The notes: generated by a model not told the origin, from the sequence alone. 64,000 bases of DNA from Suillus spraguei (GCA_016800925.1 JABCPU010000014.1:186001-250000); one strand, 5' to 3'. Positions 45,149 through 59,193 are shown, counted from the first letter of the stretch. A program made the numbers and translations.

Positions 45149-48100
45149 CTAGGACAAATGGAAACTGCCAACTCCTTCTTTCATCGCAATGCGCAGTTTC
45201 TCTCGCATCACCACTTTTGAACTATATTCCGGCAGCTTCAAGTAATTGACACAAGTCATGACACTTGGCAGGTAATCATCTGCCATAAGTGGTGGCTCGT
45301 GCGGTTTTCGAACGACAGTTAGTGGAGGGTTAAGACCACGGAACCCTTTTGAGGACAGCGTCAGCCAGTCTTGGAATGAACTGTAAACGAAACACACCTC
45401 CGATCGGAAGCTTCGGGCTTCCTGTAATAAATTGGAGGAAATCACGGCGAGCTAAGGCATCGAAATCCGACATGATCCCTATAAGCTCGCGAATGGCCCG
45501 ACTCTCGCTGTGGAAGCCATGGTCGGCTTTGATAGCTTCATTCAATGCTACAGCCTTGCTGTCAGTCACATTGACACCAGTAAAAGAATCCACATACTCT
45601 CGACTCCCCAGTCTTCATCTGAGTTACCAAACAACATGACCAACTCGTCTGCCGAGAACGCCTGCAAATCGGAGATGGGGAACACCTTAGAGAAGCCCTC
45701 TCGGAATGCCCTAGCCTGTGGCTGAACGCCAGTACCAATAATTGCATCCAACACTTCGTGAATGTATTCTTCTGCATTCTCCGAAGTCACAGGAATGTTA
45801 CGTCCACCAGGCTAAAACATGCATTACGATCTACTTGCGTACTGAAAACAAGAGAAAACTCACCCGAAGCTCGATATCGTATCCGGGAACTGTGAAATCA
45901 AGGGCAAGATCTTCGACATTGACAATGTCCATCAATGCAACCTTACGGAAGAGCTAGATATTACGGGGATAAGAAACGTCTAGTTTTGAAATGATAAATC
46001 AGTTAAAATACCTTCTCGCTCTGCCCTTTCATGGACGCGTAGCTCTGAAGCTTAGAGAGAGAATTGGCAAGTTCATTGTCCACCAGCTAGATAAATCATG
46101 TGAATACAGTGTCTTATCCGCACGCGACATTTCTTACTTTCAAGGACTCGATGGTCAAAGGTACTTCCTCCCCTAGTACGAGTTTGACGAAAACCTTGTT
46201 GACTGAAAGGTCGATGATGCGGGAGTCTAACATTGCCTTCGCCACATATTGACCAACAACGCGGAGGATATGCGTCCGTTTTCTACCATTAGATGTCAGA
46301 TACACAACAGCCATTTGAGTCAAGGAAGTACTCACTGTCCCCCGTCATTTGCAATGTCATCAGGGCTGATAGGGGAAGGATAGAGTCCCGTAGGGTGATG
46401 AACATATATGCCAGGAGCAGCTGAGTCGGCATCTCGCCATATCTTGAGATCTCTCCTGGCGAATTCTTTCGAAACGAGGGAATAAAACTCGAGAGTAGGT
46501 CCAAGCCCAGTCCCAACCTCATCAAAATACTCCACCTCTAAGATCGAGGACGAAGACCCATAGAGCTCGAAAACCTTGACCGCTGACTCCAGGATGTGTT
46601 TACGAGAGATACGAACCTTCTGCCGCTGCAGCCGACCAAGAAAACCGATTCCCTCGTCTCGTCGCGAGCTGTCCTGGCTACGGCCTTGTTGGCTTTGCCA
46701 CTTCAGGATAAGGCGAGCGTATCCAAAAGAGGTCGATTGGAGGTAGTTGTACCTAGTGGCGAATGGGAAGAGGAAAGGGAAGTTTTGCGGCAAGTCAAGT
46801 GCCCAGTCGGGTAAACATGAACTAAACAGAGTAAGCAACTGCAAAGATATAAGCAGAAACGGCTGAATTACCTGACCACAATCATCGGCTCCTCCAGCTG
46901 ACGAGTAAGTTTGGCGGTTAACTTGTTATTAATGAATGTGGTCTCCACGAGTGCGCGGCGATCTAACGGCCTGGCTGGTCGTTGTGCTTCCGCAGCATTC
47001 AACCTGTGCAATACACGAAGCAAACGAAGAATTTTGGCATGAGGGGCGTCATCGGGGAGGGAAGAAAGAATGGACTAGGTGATCGGATTCTAGATGCTGA
47101 AGTGTCTGCACGAGCTGTCAATATCATCAGATTCAACAGCACCAATCAGGTTATTAGCGCCTACGTTCTTGGCTTGGAGGAGGACCATTTACTTTCTTGA
47201 ACTTGACTGTATAGATTCCTTGCCACATCGAACTTGATGGCACAGGTCCAAGCTTCTTGCGGATTTCATGCTGATGAATGGCGCCATATATTGTTAGATC
47301 AAGGGGCAGGAGGTGGTCCTCCATCGAGAACTCAAGGTGCCAGTCTGACGGTTTGGTTTTAAGAGCAGCTGCGTACGAGGTCTTGTTCGCATTGGGCGGT
47401 CTAGATGATGAAATCAAAGGTGCTGTACTTGGGGTTGCAACTCGTGTTCCATCAGGAGTCTGCGCTTCTACTTTGCTACCGTCTGAGGACGTATTGCATG
47501 AGTAACCTCCTACAATATTATTATTGCGATGGCTTACCATCAGCAATGGATAAGGTAACGGTCTTGTCTGCAGCAGAGTCAATGTCGTCGTCGTCGTCTT
47601 CAAATACCTTTCAGGAGAGCAGTCAGTACGAAGGTTAAATGTTTGATTTCGGAAAATACCTCAGCGTCTACCTCATCGTCCTGTAAAGTCTGATATGAGT
47701 CCACCGTCTTGAATGAGGGCTTCCATTCGTTGCGCTGTAGATTGAGGGGTAACAGATACTGACGAGGTAGCATGTACTGAACCGACGGTAGGCGCTATTG
47801 CAGAACTGCCCTCGCTCTTGTCACCTGATGGTCCGCCATTCTTAGCGCTAAGTCTCAAACTCCGACGTCGGCTAATCTCCGAGGAGCCAGCAACGGGTGT
47901 TTCAGAAGGTTTTGTGGCACTGCTAGAATCCGTAGGCTTGCTTGCTTGTATCGGGGCTTCCGGAGGAATGCGCGAACTTGCTGGGCCAAAACCAGAGGCT
48001 GCCAAAGCTGCTAGCATTCCAGACAGTCCTCCAGTCGACATCAATCCCGTGATTCTGGGACGCAAGTAATCATTCAAGGCTTGGAATGTTGCGATGGCAT

Positions 48101-51100
48101 GAATGGAAACCACCATGTTCTGCAGGTTACGAGGAATGTCAGACTCATTATCTGCAACTAGACGAAGTCGAAGTTGTCGTGCAAGTAGAGATGGTGAGCT
48201 TCGTTTTGAATCTACCACATGTTGAGTTTCACATAGAAAGAAGAAGGGTCGGCGTTGTACTCACCATCTGTCCCTTGTGAAACAGTGACGACATCAAAAT
48301 CCTCCATCCTCGTAAGGCTTTCCTGCAGCTTCTTTACCAAACAGCAAGTGGAGACTGAGTAACGGTTCCACCTCTCGGGATCCGGCTGAACGCATCATAC
48401 AATAATTCTTGGCGTCGTTTGCTAGTGACTGTCGTAAAGTAAATCGAGCTGTCCGATAAGATGCGGTAGTTATTCGTACCTGTACTCCTGGTGGCGTCAG
48501 TAGCAAAGCGTAACAACCCGTCGACAGCTCCGCTTTGCAGAAGCTCGAAGCTTGAGACAGAGGAATGAGATGCGAAGTGATCTGCGATGTCTCTCAATGC
48601 AGACATCATGACCGACTCGCCCACATCTGGAGCAGCAAGTCTATCGACAAGACGGCGGAGTTCATCAAAGACGTTGTCTTCATCACCCTCTTCCTGTCCC
48701 AAGGAATACTTGAAGCGAATGACTCGAGCCCGCAAAGTGATTGCATCCTCGGGCTCCAAAGAAAGCGAGTGAAGTTTCTTGTACCCTGGTATCGTAGAGG
48801 AAATATGAATAGGAATGTTCACAGGATCCGCTAGGATGGTGCCATCTGAATCCTTAGGTTTTATTGAAGTTAATGTCCTTGCAGCAAGTGACTCGATTTC
48901 GTAGAATACTCCTTCTCGTCGCAGGACAGGGCGGTATTCAGCCAGGAGTTTCTGGAGCAAAAGATCGACGAGCTGAAGTGCACCGATGACTAGTGAAGGA
49001 TGATCCTTAGACGACAAAATTGACGAGGCAAAACTCGCAACAGGTACTAACTATGTTTCATAATCAGACGGGACTGTAAAAGAAACGAAAAAGGTACTTA
49101 CATTGAAGGCGTCCTTGAGTGCTTCCCCTTCAAGGAAGCCTACCGCCTTCAGTAGACCTGTCAAAGTTTTAACCCGGACGGGGGTGATTACGCTAGCAGC
49201 ATATACGTCTATCAAGATGGGCACCATGAGCTGCATAAATCGTCCGACAACCTCCGGCTTGGAACGCAGAAGCTCGGTACGATCTGCAATTGCAGGCTCA
49301 GCCGCAGAGGTTAGAGGAGGCATGTCATCAGGATCCTGCATCTGAAAGTCATTCATGTTGGTATCCTGAAACGATTCCGCTGCAGGTGTCGCATGCGCCG
49401 ATGTGTCAGGGCTTGGTTGATAAGATGCGAATACAGCCTGACGCGCAGCGGCGCGATCAGCCTTGGCTTTAGCCTTCACCATTCGTGTCAATGCTTTGTC
49501 AGTATACCCCTTGTGATCAAACACGCCATCTTCAAAAGCGTGAGTAGCTAATCATGTTATTAAGAGTTTATCGGGGGTACCTTTTGGAAGAGGAGGCATT
49601 AGTTCGGACACCAGGCTGAGGGCTTCTTCTACTTGTTCCTTGGGTCGGTGGGCAAGATTCTCCATGACTGTCATATGAGTCACATCGCCGGCCAGCCCTT
49701 GCCCGCCTTGCTCACCTCCACCGCTAGATGCTGAGGGAAGAACTCCCGTCAGGATCTGGTAGAGCGTGTCAACGATGTCCGCCTGGAGTAGATTAAGGGT
49801 AATCTTTGGGCTTGCGCGGGCGGCTGTTGCCAGTGCCTTCAAGAGTAAAGTGAAGGTATTGGCAGCAATCAACGGGGAACCTCCGGCTGGCATAAGAAGT
49901 AAATTGATCGCACGAATGGCGGTCTCATCCAGCAAGATTTCCAGGTTCTCTGTCGCGGAGCGATGATAAGAGTCCACGATTCTGATGACGCATAAACATG
50001 CGAATTCAACCAGCCTCTGGTCAGAATAGCCAATGCAATTGCGAATAATAGGCCAAACGCCAAGAATCATCTGGAAGTGGTCCGGCGAGATATTTCTGCA
50101 GCAGTTCGCAGCAGCTTGTAGAGCAGTCCTCTGTACAGCAATGGAGAAGAAGTCGAGATAGTTCAGCAGTGCCGCTAAACCATTTTCCCGTACGATGGAG
50201 CTAGGAAACTCTTCGGATATTTTCTCGAGTGTCTGAAACACAGTTTAGGGGAGAATGTGATATCACATCTGAGGAACTCACGCTCAGAGTCTGTTCTGCG
50301 AGATCGATATAAGATATTTCAATCAGCTTGCTGCAAAGAACCGGTATTGCGCCGTGATACACAACGGAGTGGGCTACACCAGGCAGAGCCTCCATCAGAT
50401 TTGCCAGGCAACGACATGCCAGCATCTGCGCTTCGAGATTCTCATCGCCCTGGTATGTTCCGCCCCGCTCATCGCCAACGCCGCGGCTAGAGCTGCGTCC
50501 TCGTCATGATCATCACCATCATCACCGCCGTCTTCATCTTCATCTTCATCGGCGCCGCGCCCACCAAGGATCTTCACGAGTTCCCTTACAAACTGTTCCA
50601 CTTGGAACGAGCCTGCTAAAGTGTCTTCCGTGCTTATGCTAAGAAGCTCACTAAGCTCCTGCAATGTCACCAACGAGTTGTTGGGCTCGCGGTTGACTTG
50701 ATATTATTCAACATAGTCTTGAGTCGACTTGATAGGGAAACCATGTATGACCCGAATTGACGATAATCTCCAAAAATTGCCATCGCGGCAGATTCGTCCA
50801 GGCCGGCAAATCCACGAGTAGGACCAACTGGTAAGCCTCCTTCTTCATCCCCGTTGTCGTCGCCTTCGCCGTCACCAACGATATCTTGGTCATCCATGGC
50901 GATGTCATCGTCATCACAACCGTCAGGTTGTTCCTCATAGGCAGGTTCATCAGGCCTAACTGTCGCGGAATCAAGCATCGCAACGTCTTCGTCAGCCATC
51001 TTCGAAGAACCTGCAGAAGCGCCGACTTTGCTTTTCGTCGTCGCCTTCGCTTTACTTGGTGATGACCTGTGGCATCATAGGTGAGCAAGTCTAGAGCAGG

Positions 51101-51751
51101 AAAGGCTGAATACAAACTTGGGTTTTCTAGGCATGGGTGCGGAGGCAGAAGTTGAGGCGTCTGTTCTTGATCTCAAAGAATATGCTGTAGTTCTTGTGCG
51201 CTTAGAAGATAAGGTAATGTTTTGCCCTCTTCTTCTGAATCCGGTTCGGGAGCGGCGCGCTTCTTGCCTTTGCGGTCTTTTGTTGGTTCGGTAATTGCAA
51301 GTGGTGGGGCAGATGCAAAGGGCAATGTCGTTCGATGTGCTCTGCTATCAGAATGTCAGTTAAATATATCTATGGGTGCGGGAACATATCCGCCGCACCT
51401 CTTGCTCACGCGTGCAGTTTCTTCTGACGATTCCTTAAACTTTCCGTTTCCTGAACTACCCTCTCGAGGACGCTTGTTCTTGGCCTGGGTTGCTGACCTA
51501 GTTTCACGTGTGCTCTCTGATGGCACTGCTACGGATTGCTCTGCTGAGTCACCTTCCCTATCTTTTGCCTGCTCGCGTTCCTTCTCCTTTTGTTTGGCTG
51601 CTTTCACTCTTGCGCTAGAACGTATTGGCTTGGAATCAATAGTTGATGCCGATGCCGATGTTGATGGAAAGTGAGCTTGTTCTGATTCTGGTGGCTGCAA
51701 GGATACACTGGAGCTTGTGGCTTCTTGCTGATGAATTGGTTGATAGTCCAT
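45149..51751 (-). CDS. HECT E3 ubiquitin ligase of the Ufd4/TRIP12 type
   Basis: Ufd4-type ligases polyubiquitinate ubiquitin-fusion and N-degron substrates for the proteasome. The basic, low-complexity N-terminus (51751) is followed by acidic stretches ([34 protein letters not shown]). Armadillo-like repeats come next: [40 protein letters not shown], and [20 protein letters not shown]. The C-terminal HECT domain has [40 protein letters not shown], and [14 protein letters not shown], then [15 protein letters not shown] and the catalytic cysteine in [17 protein letters not shown]. The protein ends GVGSFHLS. The span is 6.6 kb with many introns, and I found no break. Confidence 0.9.
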
Positions 51752-52010
51752 TAGAACATGCTCCCAGCCATCGGTTCTGAGGTTCTGCTAGATGTTGGGA
51801 AGCTAGTGGTCAATGAGAAAGAAACGATGTGTCGACGCAATGTTAAAGCCGGTGCTCGAATTCGGGTAGATGCCGCCTGGAGAAGGCGTGCGAAAGCGAT
51901 GGTGGCGTAACCTCGCGGAATGCCCCGAATTACCGAGGGCTTGGGGTTACTACGCAAGAATGCTTACTGCATTCACAAATATTGATGTCATGTACAGGAG
52001 TGATCGATAT

Positions 52011-53831
52011 TTATGCAAAACTTTCTGTTAACACCTCCTCAATGCTCTTCACGAAAATATCCACAATCTTTTCTATCTCCTCGGTGGTTGCATTGTATGC
52101 AGGGCCGAGCATGAGGTGGTTCCCCTTCGATCCATCGAGTGAGGAGCCACCAACCATACCCATCGCAACAAGTCCATTCTTAAGACAGCATGCCTGTACC
52201 ACCATTGCAAATTGTTGGTCCTTCATATCGACACGACGTGCCTCGAGGTTGGAGAAGTCGAATTCAATCCCAAAGAAAGCCCCAGCCCCACGCACATCAA
52301 ATGTATATGGCGCTGCGAGAGCGTTTGGGGATTGTAAGCGGTCTTTCAGAAGCGCAATCATATGTGCACCGTTCTTCCTACACTGCGCAAGGAGATCCTC
52401 CTCAATGATGACCTTTTGCACAGCTAAAGATGCTGCACATGATAATGGATTTGCCTGTTAAGAATAAGCGTTAATGGCCGGCACTTCGATAGCCTCGCAT
52501 TACCGACCTGATATGTGTGACCATGCTTGAGCAGTCCGGAACTCCCCCTAATCCCTTTTGTAACTTTAGGTGAGATGAGAACAGCACCTATGGGAGCATA
52601 ACTGTGGCCCAATCAGTAAACATCAAAAGAGAAAGGATGTGAAATACTTGCCCACCACCCAAACCCTTGGCTACTGCCTGCAGGTCAGGTGCAACACCAT
52701 CACCAAGGCTCTGCCAAGCGTGCATAGTACCCATTCCTAGCGAACCCCACCGTCAATAGTGGTCAAAATCAACATATCGAATTCACTTACGGCCCATGCC
52801 AGACATTACCTCATCGAGCATGAAAAGGGCACCATATTTGTCACAGACGGATTTCATGGCCTTGAAGTATCCTTTTGGTGCACTCACAACCCCTGTTGTT
52901 GCACCAACGACAGTCTCTGCAACGACTACCGATCGTCAGATTTAAAAGGAGCCAAAACTGATGACAATAACATACAGCCGATTACTGTCTCGGGACCGAG
53001 TTCGACAAACTTGTCCTCGAGTTCTTGTCGGAGTCGTTCAACGTACCGCTCCTCTGTCTCACCTGGTTTTTGGAACCTCTTTGCGTACGCCGGCGAAACG
53101 TGATGAAAATTCTGGTGGTCTAAAATAGCCTCATACGGTGCACGGCGGCCAGGATGGTGTGCAAGGGACAGGGTACTCAGGGTATTTCCATGGAAGGACA
53201 GTTGACGGGCAATGTAGTTTGTCCGTTTCGGCTGCCCGATCTCGACATAATACTGCATTGCCATCCATGAGCCTTTGGCTTGCGCCTCCACAACACCAAC
53301 ATACCTGTCTCGAGAGTTTGATGATAGTTTCCATTGCTTCAGAACCTAAATTGAGGGTGATCAGTAAAGTTCAAGCAGAGCTCCATGACAATACCTCCAG
53401 ACAGGAATGCGACCTGCTCAAAGACACCATCACTGGTGTCCACGAGCAGTTTAGCCAGCTGCTCTGCAGGAGGGCTGGAAAGCTGCATATTGTATACATC
53501 TATGCATGATCAGTCACTCGTGCTAAGGGATGAAGAGAAGGACATTACAGGACATAACATCGATCTGATCTTTCAGGGCTTTGACTACCTTGGGATGGTT
53601 TCCGCCGAGACAAGTCACAGCAGCACCACCAATCCCATCGATGACACGTCGACCATCCTCAAGATCGATGTAAATACCATCAGTAGCGATAGCAATGGGA
53701 GGTGTCCATGGCGTTCTATGTAAAATAGATGTAGGTCGAGCGCTTATCTTGTAAGTCAAAGGATCGATGGTCTTGATATGAGCTCGAGTCTTTGAGAGCC
53801 GGAGCAGGAACCTGGACGAGTGGTGATACAT
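52011..53831 (-). CDS. Class III PLP-dependent aminotransferase
   Basis: The gene gives about 460 residues from several exons. The N-terminus (MYHHSSRFLLRLSKTRAHIK) is basic and could direct mitochondrial import. GIYIDLEDGRRVIDGIGGAA and LGGNHPKVVKALKDQ open the fold, SGGSEAMETIIKLSRQ binds the cofactor phosphate, ALFMLDEVMSGMGR supplies the aspartate contacting the pyridine nitrogen, and AVAKGLGGGYAPIGA carries the likely Schiff-base lysine. KHGHTYQANPLSCAAS is typical of class III. The amine donor cannot be assigned; relatives include omega-amino-acid and diamine aminotransferases. Confidence 0.87.
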
Positions 53832-54180
53832 GAGTGGGTGCTGAGAATAAAGACAACTCCACGAAAATCGATGGAGTTCATATGAATCCTGTCTAAAGGA
53901 GGCTGAACGGCTCTCCTTCGTCGAACTTAACCTAAATTAAAGCGGAAAATCAGTCTGTTGACGTGTTAATATGACTCAATCGATCAGCAATAAAATATAA
54001 TACATAATTACATTCACGATAAACCATTTTCGATTTTATGTGCTGCCGATGGAGTTACATGTTACGGTAAAGCAGAGTTGCAACTTGCAAGAGGCGCCAA
54101 AGTTTGCCAATCACCAATTCGAGACTTTGTTCAAGACTCTGACTGTCTCACTCTACACAAATACTATTTTTTTTTCATGA
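53832..54180. promoter_or_regulatory. Divergent promoter region between aminotransferase and SNM1 genes
   Basis: This 349-bp stretch lies between opposite start codons. It is A/T-rich, with a T run at about 54167-54177 immediately upstream of the SNM1 start. No specific site is recognised. Confidence 0.4.
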
Positions 54181-56854
54181 ATGGATGGCTTCCTCATGAG
54201 CAAGAAACGCAAGGAGCCCTCACAATCTCGCACAATCGTTGATTTTTTCTCAAACAACGCGTCTACAAAGAAAAGCAAGTTTCAAGCCCCCCCTCCCAAG
54301 ACGAACAAGAAGAACCTGAAAGCATCCTTATCTCAGGAGATCATCGTTATAGACTCGGACAGCGATGATTGTACAACGAAAAGAGACAAAGGGAAAACAC
54401 GTGTAATCCCAGGTGTCCAACAGCACGCTCCGGAAGGAGGAAAGGGGAACCGTTGTTCTAATGAATACGATTCTCTCACACGTATCGCTTTGTCAAACCA
54501 CGAGGAACTTCATGACGAACTCCCCACATTTGGAAAGCCTTCCGCTCTATTGCAAGTTCCCGTTCAGAGCAGCACGAGCACTATAGAATGGAAAGAGACA
54601 TTACTCCAGTCGTCGGTCATTAAAGCCCCTTCCAGTCCCTCCATCTTCGGTGTTCCGACTTTGTTACTTCGGTCCTCGGTCGAGCCCGCTCATGAGCTAC
54701 TTTTTGAAGGCAAGGCATCTACGGAAGTCGGTGTGCCTAAACCCTGCAGGAATCCTGGAGATATACCGCATTCCATTGATGTGATAGATGTTGATTATAT
54801 AGGTGACGATGAGCAATGGGGCGTTGGAGACGATGAGCTGGCCATCCTCGAAGCCGCTAACGATGATATTGAGGTGGAGGACGTCTCAGAACAACTCGAT
54901 AACTATGTCCATTCCGCTAGTTGCCCTATCTGCGAACTCGATATCTCACATTTACTTGACTTGGTTGGTGACATGACCACGCTGCAGGTGTGACCCATCT
55001 GATGCATGTTTTAGGAGAGACAGCACCATGTCAACAAATGTCTCGACTCCACCGTCAGTTCCTCGAGCGCAATTACCATAACTTCAGACTTGGATGTCTC
55101 ATGCAAACCAAGTACGAGTATACCCGAGGATGTCTCCAACACTCACTTATATTCCGTCCTGATGGCGTCCTATAAGGAAAATGAAGCTTGGAAGGAAGCA
55201 GATATTGCAGAGGACCGTAATTTTCGCCCAACTCGAGCACCAGGCAGCCGGAGAAAGGCACCGTTCTACAAAGTTCTGCAAGGAATGCCCATCGCCGTCG
55301 ATGCGTTCCGCTATGGAACCATACCAGGCGTCACCGCCTACTTTTTAACGTGTGTATCCAAACTGATACGCTGGTACGGCCTCACATGATTTTTAGTCAT
55401 GCTCATTCCGATCATTACACCAACCTTGCTTCGAATTGGAAAAGCGGGCCGATTTATTGCTCAGGTATAGTATACCACGGCTTCTAATTGAATACAAATA
55501 CTGAAAGTCTACTAGGGGACACAGCTAATTTAATTAAACATATGTTGTCGGTTGATCCCAAGTGGGTGCATCCACTCCCAATGAATGTCCCTACAGTTGT
55601 TCCCGACTCCGGTGGGGTTACTGTCACACTTATCGAAGCCAACCATTGCCCGGGATCGTGCCTATTTTTATTTGAGGGTCCCCAGACAGTACACGCTGGT
55701 GACAGCACCTTCAAATCGCCATTCGTTGGTTCCGGAAAGGCCTTCCGATATTTGCATTGCGGAGACTTTAGAGCTTCGCCTCAGCATTTAATGCACCCTG
55801 CGGTGAGGGGAAAGCAAATTGACCATGTTTATCTGGACACGACTTACCTGGACCCGAAGGTTAGTCAAGTTGGCTTGACGAGGCAATGACGCTTATTGCG
55901 TATTAGTATACGTTTCCTCCACAGCCGCTGGTCATCTCAGCCTGTGCAGAGCTGGCCAAAAGAATCGTTTCTGGGGAGTGGATTGGCGCTCCAGACACGA
56001 ATGGAAAGCGGGACTCGACTATGGATGCTTGGGTCATTCCATCAGCCAGGGCAAACAATACCGTTATGAGACAGCCCAAAGATAGAATGTTAGTGGTTGT
56101 CGGGTAAGTTAGTTATGGTATATACCCAGGCTGGTCATTGATGTACCTTTGCGCAGTACCTACTCTATTGGTAAAGAACGCATTGTTAAAGGTGAGTGTT
56201 GTGCAGATCGTATATTGCTTGCTTAGTTGTTTCTAGCTATCGCGCAGGCTCTCAAGACAAAATTTATTGCGATGCGCATAAGGGTGCCATCCTACGATGT
56301 CAGAATGATTCTGAGTTGCATGCGCTATTGACCAAGGACCCAAGCGAAGCCGGTGTGCATATTGTTCCGTTGCATATGATCGTGTCAGATAAGCTCAAGA
56401 CATATGTGCAACGATTCAAGGGGACATACTCGCGGGTTGTCGGTTTCAGGCCCACAGGGTGGACGTGAGCATCTACCATTCCCCATACATTCATCAATCA
56501 ATTAATAGTACCTGCTACAGTTACACACCACCATCCGGTAGCGATCTCAGCCCACCCATCCCATCCATCATATCGCGCGGGCAGTCACGGTCCTTCACGC
56601 ATGCAGACCTGAAACCTATGCAAAAGTCGACATTCTGTGTGCAAATGTACGGCGTGCCGTATTCAGAGCACAGTTCATTTTTTGAGCTCACATGCTTTGC
56701 AATGTCGTTTGACTGGGTGAAGATGATTGCGACTGTGAATGTTGGGAACGAAAAATCCAGAGCGAAGATGGCGAAATGGGTGGAACGCTGGCAAATTGAT
56801 AGAAAGCGAAGTAAGGAGGCTATGGTAAAACCTAGAGCTGCTGATTACTGGTGA
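54181..56854 (+). CDS. SNM1/Pso2 DNA interstrand-crosslink repair nuclease
   Basis: Pso2 is a nuclear 5' exonuclease of the beta-CASP metallo-beta-lactamase family that processes interstrand crosslinks. The N-terminus is basic, with SRTIVDFF, a PIP-box-like motif lacking the usual glutamine, then an acidic [10 protein letters not shown] stretch. A UBZ-type finger starts [12 protein letters not shown]. The nuclease core follows: [35 protein letters not shown] (HxHxDH metal ligands, rebuilt across an intron), [31 protein letters not shown], and [20 protein letters not shown]. The C-terminal beta-CASP region has [14 protein letters not shown] and [20 protein letters not shown]. Frames between 55010 and 56560 require several short introns. 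About 700 residues are expected. A second ATG five codons in is an alternative start. Confidence 0.87.
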
Positions 56855-57034
56855 TTTTCCTTTATTCATACTACAGTGTTAAAGTGTTTAGCAAACCCAG
56901 AGAGTGCAGATGAATCATATATTCATAACCACCATGCGAGTATCTGCATTTTTACGTCATGATCGGCCATACACATGGGGCATAGAGTGAAAAAAATGCT
57001 GCAAAAGAAATCAATAGACCTTCCGCGACAACAT

Positions 57035-58184
57035 CTATTGTTCGGCAGTCCGCTGTCTCCTCCTGAGATCTCTCTCCTCCGAAATGGTCAGTTTTGTACC
57101 CTTGCCCTTGGGTAGTGATATCCAAGGCTTCGAACCCTCACCGATGACGAAGATGTTGGAAATACTAATCAAAAGCATTAATTTTTTGAACGTCGGCTCA
57201 TGGGAGGCACTTACCGGGTGGCGAAGGTCCTGTCCAAGGAATCCTTGACATGCACAATATCGAAACCACCAATGTGCTTCTCGCGATGCGTGATGACACC
57301 GGCACGACCCATGTTACGTCCGCCAGTAATCATCACAATGTTTCCAGTGTCAAAGTGAACAAATTCGGTGATTTTGCCCGACTCAAGATCAAACTTGAGA
57401 GTGTCGTTAACCTTAATGGCAGGGTCAGGATAACGGATGGTGCGACCGTCGTGAGTGACGACATGGGGGACACCCTTAGCACCGAGAGCGACCTTGCGGA
57501 CTTTGAGGAGCTTGTAGGAGGCTTCCTCAGGGGTGATGCGGTGGATGGTGAAACGACCTTTGACGTCATAAAGGAGACGGAAGTGCTCGCCGGACTTTTC
57601 AATAGAGATGGTGTCTAACCAACGGGAAAATGAGATCAATATACAAATAAGAAGAAGCTTTTTACCCATGAAGCCAGTAGGGAAGGTGGTGTCAGTGCGC
57701 ACTTTGCCATCGACCTTGATCAATCGCTGCTTGACGATTGAGGTAACTTCACGGCCGTTCAGCGCATACTTCAACCTGTTGCGAAGGAAGATAGTCAGGG
57801 GGAGCGATTCACGGAGCTTGTGGGGACCAGGAGATGGACGGGGAGCCTGTGGTGTAGTTCTTGTGCTTAGGACAAAGATATCTAAAGAATCTGGAATGCA
57901 CGCACGTAAGTACCGCTCAACTTGTCCAACATCCATGAGGAGGGTGCAGCAAGGCGCTTCAAGTGTTTTTTCGGTCCGCGTGCCTACGGATGACAAGGGA
58001 GAGTCAGCTCTGCGTCTGAGCATATCAAGCGGCGAGAAGAGCGAGATTTCCGGGTCAATCATCCTGGTACATCCATCTCTAAATCACCACATCCACCCAT
58101 TCCAACATCGTTGATCGCGTCAAAACCGCATTCATGGCTACTACAGAATCCGTAAGAGGTGTTCAGGATGAGAAAACTGACCAT
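57035..58184 (-). CDS. 40S ribosomal protein eS4
   Basis: The most likely start is the ATG at 58184-58182, which is followed at once by an intron (58181-57984), leaving methionine alone in the first coding exon. The next exon reads [20 protein letters not shown], then after an intron [20 protein letters not shown]. Next come [60 protein letters not shown], and [20 protein letters not shown]. It ends [22 protein letters not shown]. About 260 residues is the normal size. Four introns are seen, the first unusually long at 198 bp, as is common in ribosomal protein genes. Confidence 0.92.
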
Positions 58185-59193
58185 GATGAAAGACTTGAGG
58201 AGCGAACGGCGTCGGCAGCGACGATATTGATTTCGGTGGCCTCGTCTGACTGATTCAATCCAGTGAGCTTGTGAGTTTAGGGTGGGTGAATGCAGGTCAC
58301 GTGACCGACTAACGCCTCCTTATGATTGACGAACCGTCTTCGTACCTTTTACTCCTGGACACTATTACACGTGGATTGACATGAATACTTTCAGACTGCA
58401 GAGTCCTCAAATTCGATCTGATGAGAACTTGAGCATGAAGCTGAGTGGTCCACCGTTTCCTTGTCTGTACTCTGGCCTCGGTTGGTCTTCTCAAGTCTTG
58501 GGCTCGATCGGATAAGAATAGGAAGTCGGTGTCACCGACCTATGGCCTTGCGATGCGGTCTGTTTTGATTGGGTTGCCATGTAATGGATGTACTAATTGT
58601 ATGAAACATTGGCTACAGGTGCAAGAGTAAAAGTACACACGGCGAAGGACTCTCCCTAGTCCCTCTTCAAGAAGCAGTGTATTGCGTTTCAACTAGCATA
58701 TGCTGTCAAAGACCTCGCCTTCGAGTCATAGTTTCTGTGGAAGACACAAGACCGCTAAACTAAGACGTATACCAACATTTGGTGATGAACTGTCACTAAT
58801 TATTCTTCTCAAAATGTTACAGTTCTTCGTGTTGTAGTCAACGGGCATATAGGCTATAGCATGCCATCTGGCAACCAGTCTTTTGTATGCCAACGGTGAC
58901 CAGTGCCAGTGAACGCTTGCAAGCTTGACTTCCAGTGAGGTGGCACTAGTGGGGTTTCAGATCTCAGATTCGAAATTATGATGGGCCTATCATGATAACG
59001 ACTCCGAGTCAAGTTGATGAGCGCTGAGCTTGCATAGTCGCAATGTAAATGTGCATGCATGTAGTCTGTGATCAGGCATCGTATCAGTGCTTTGAAGCGT
59101 GATCTTGCTTCCACGACGTGTCAGCACTACATAGTACATGGTTCAACCTTTTTCCTTAATTAATAAACTTTCACCGTTTCTTCCATCAGGAAG
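58185..59193. other. Intergenic stretch upstream of eS4 and the hydrolase gene
   Basis: This is about 1.0 kb between divergent start codons. Short frames (for example 58445-58630 plus, 58854-59114 minus) have no domain wording. I see no RNA gene or repeat. Confidence 0.45.

Noticed and set aside
47154..47603. Independent small gene inside the HECT region
   Set aside because: Same strand as the ligase gene and spliced into it; the surrounding exons join through it.
51222..51674. 150-codon open frame on the plus strand
   Set aside because: It is antisense to the low-complexity N-terminus of the HECT ligase, whose exons explain the region.
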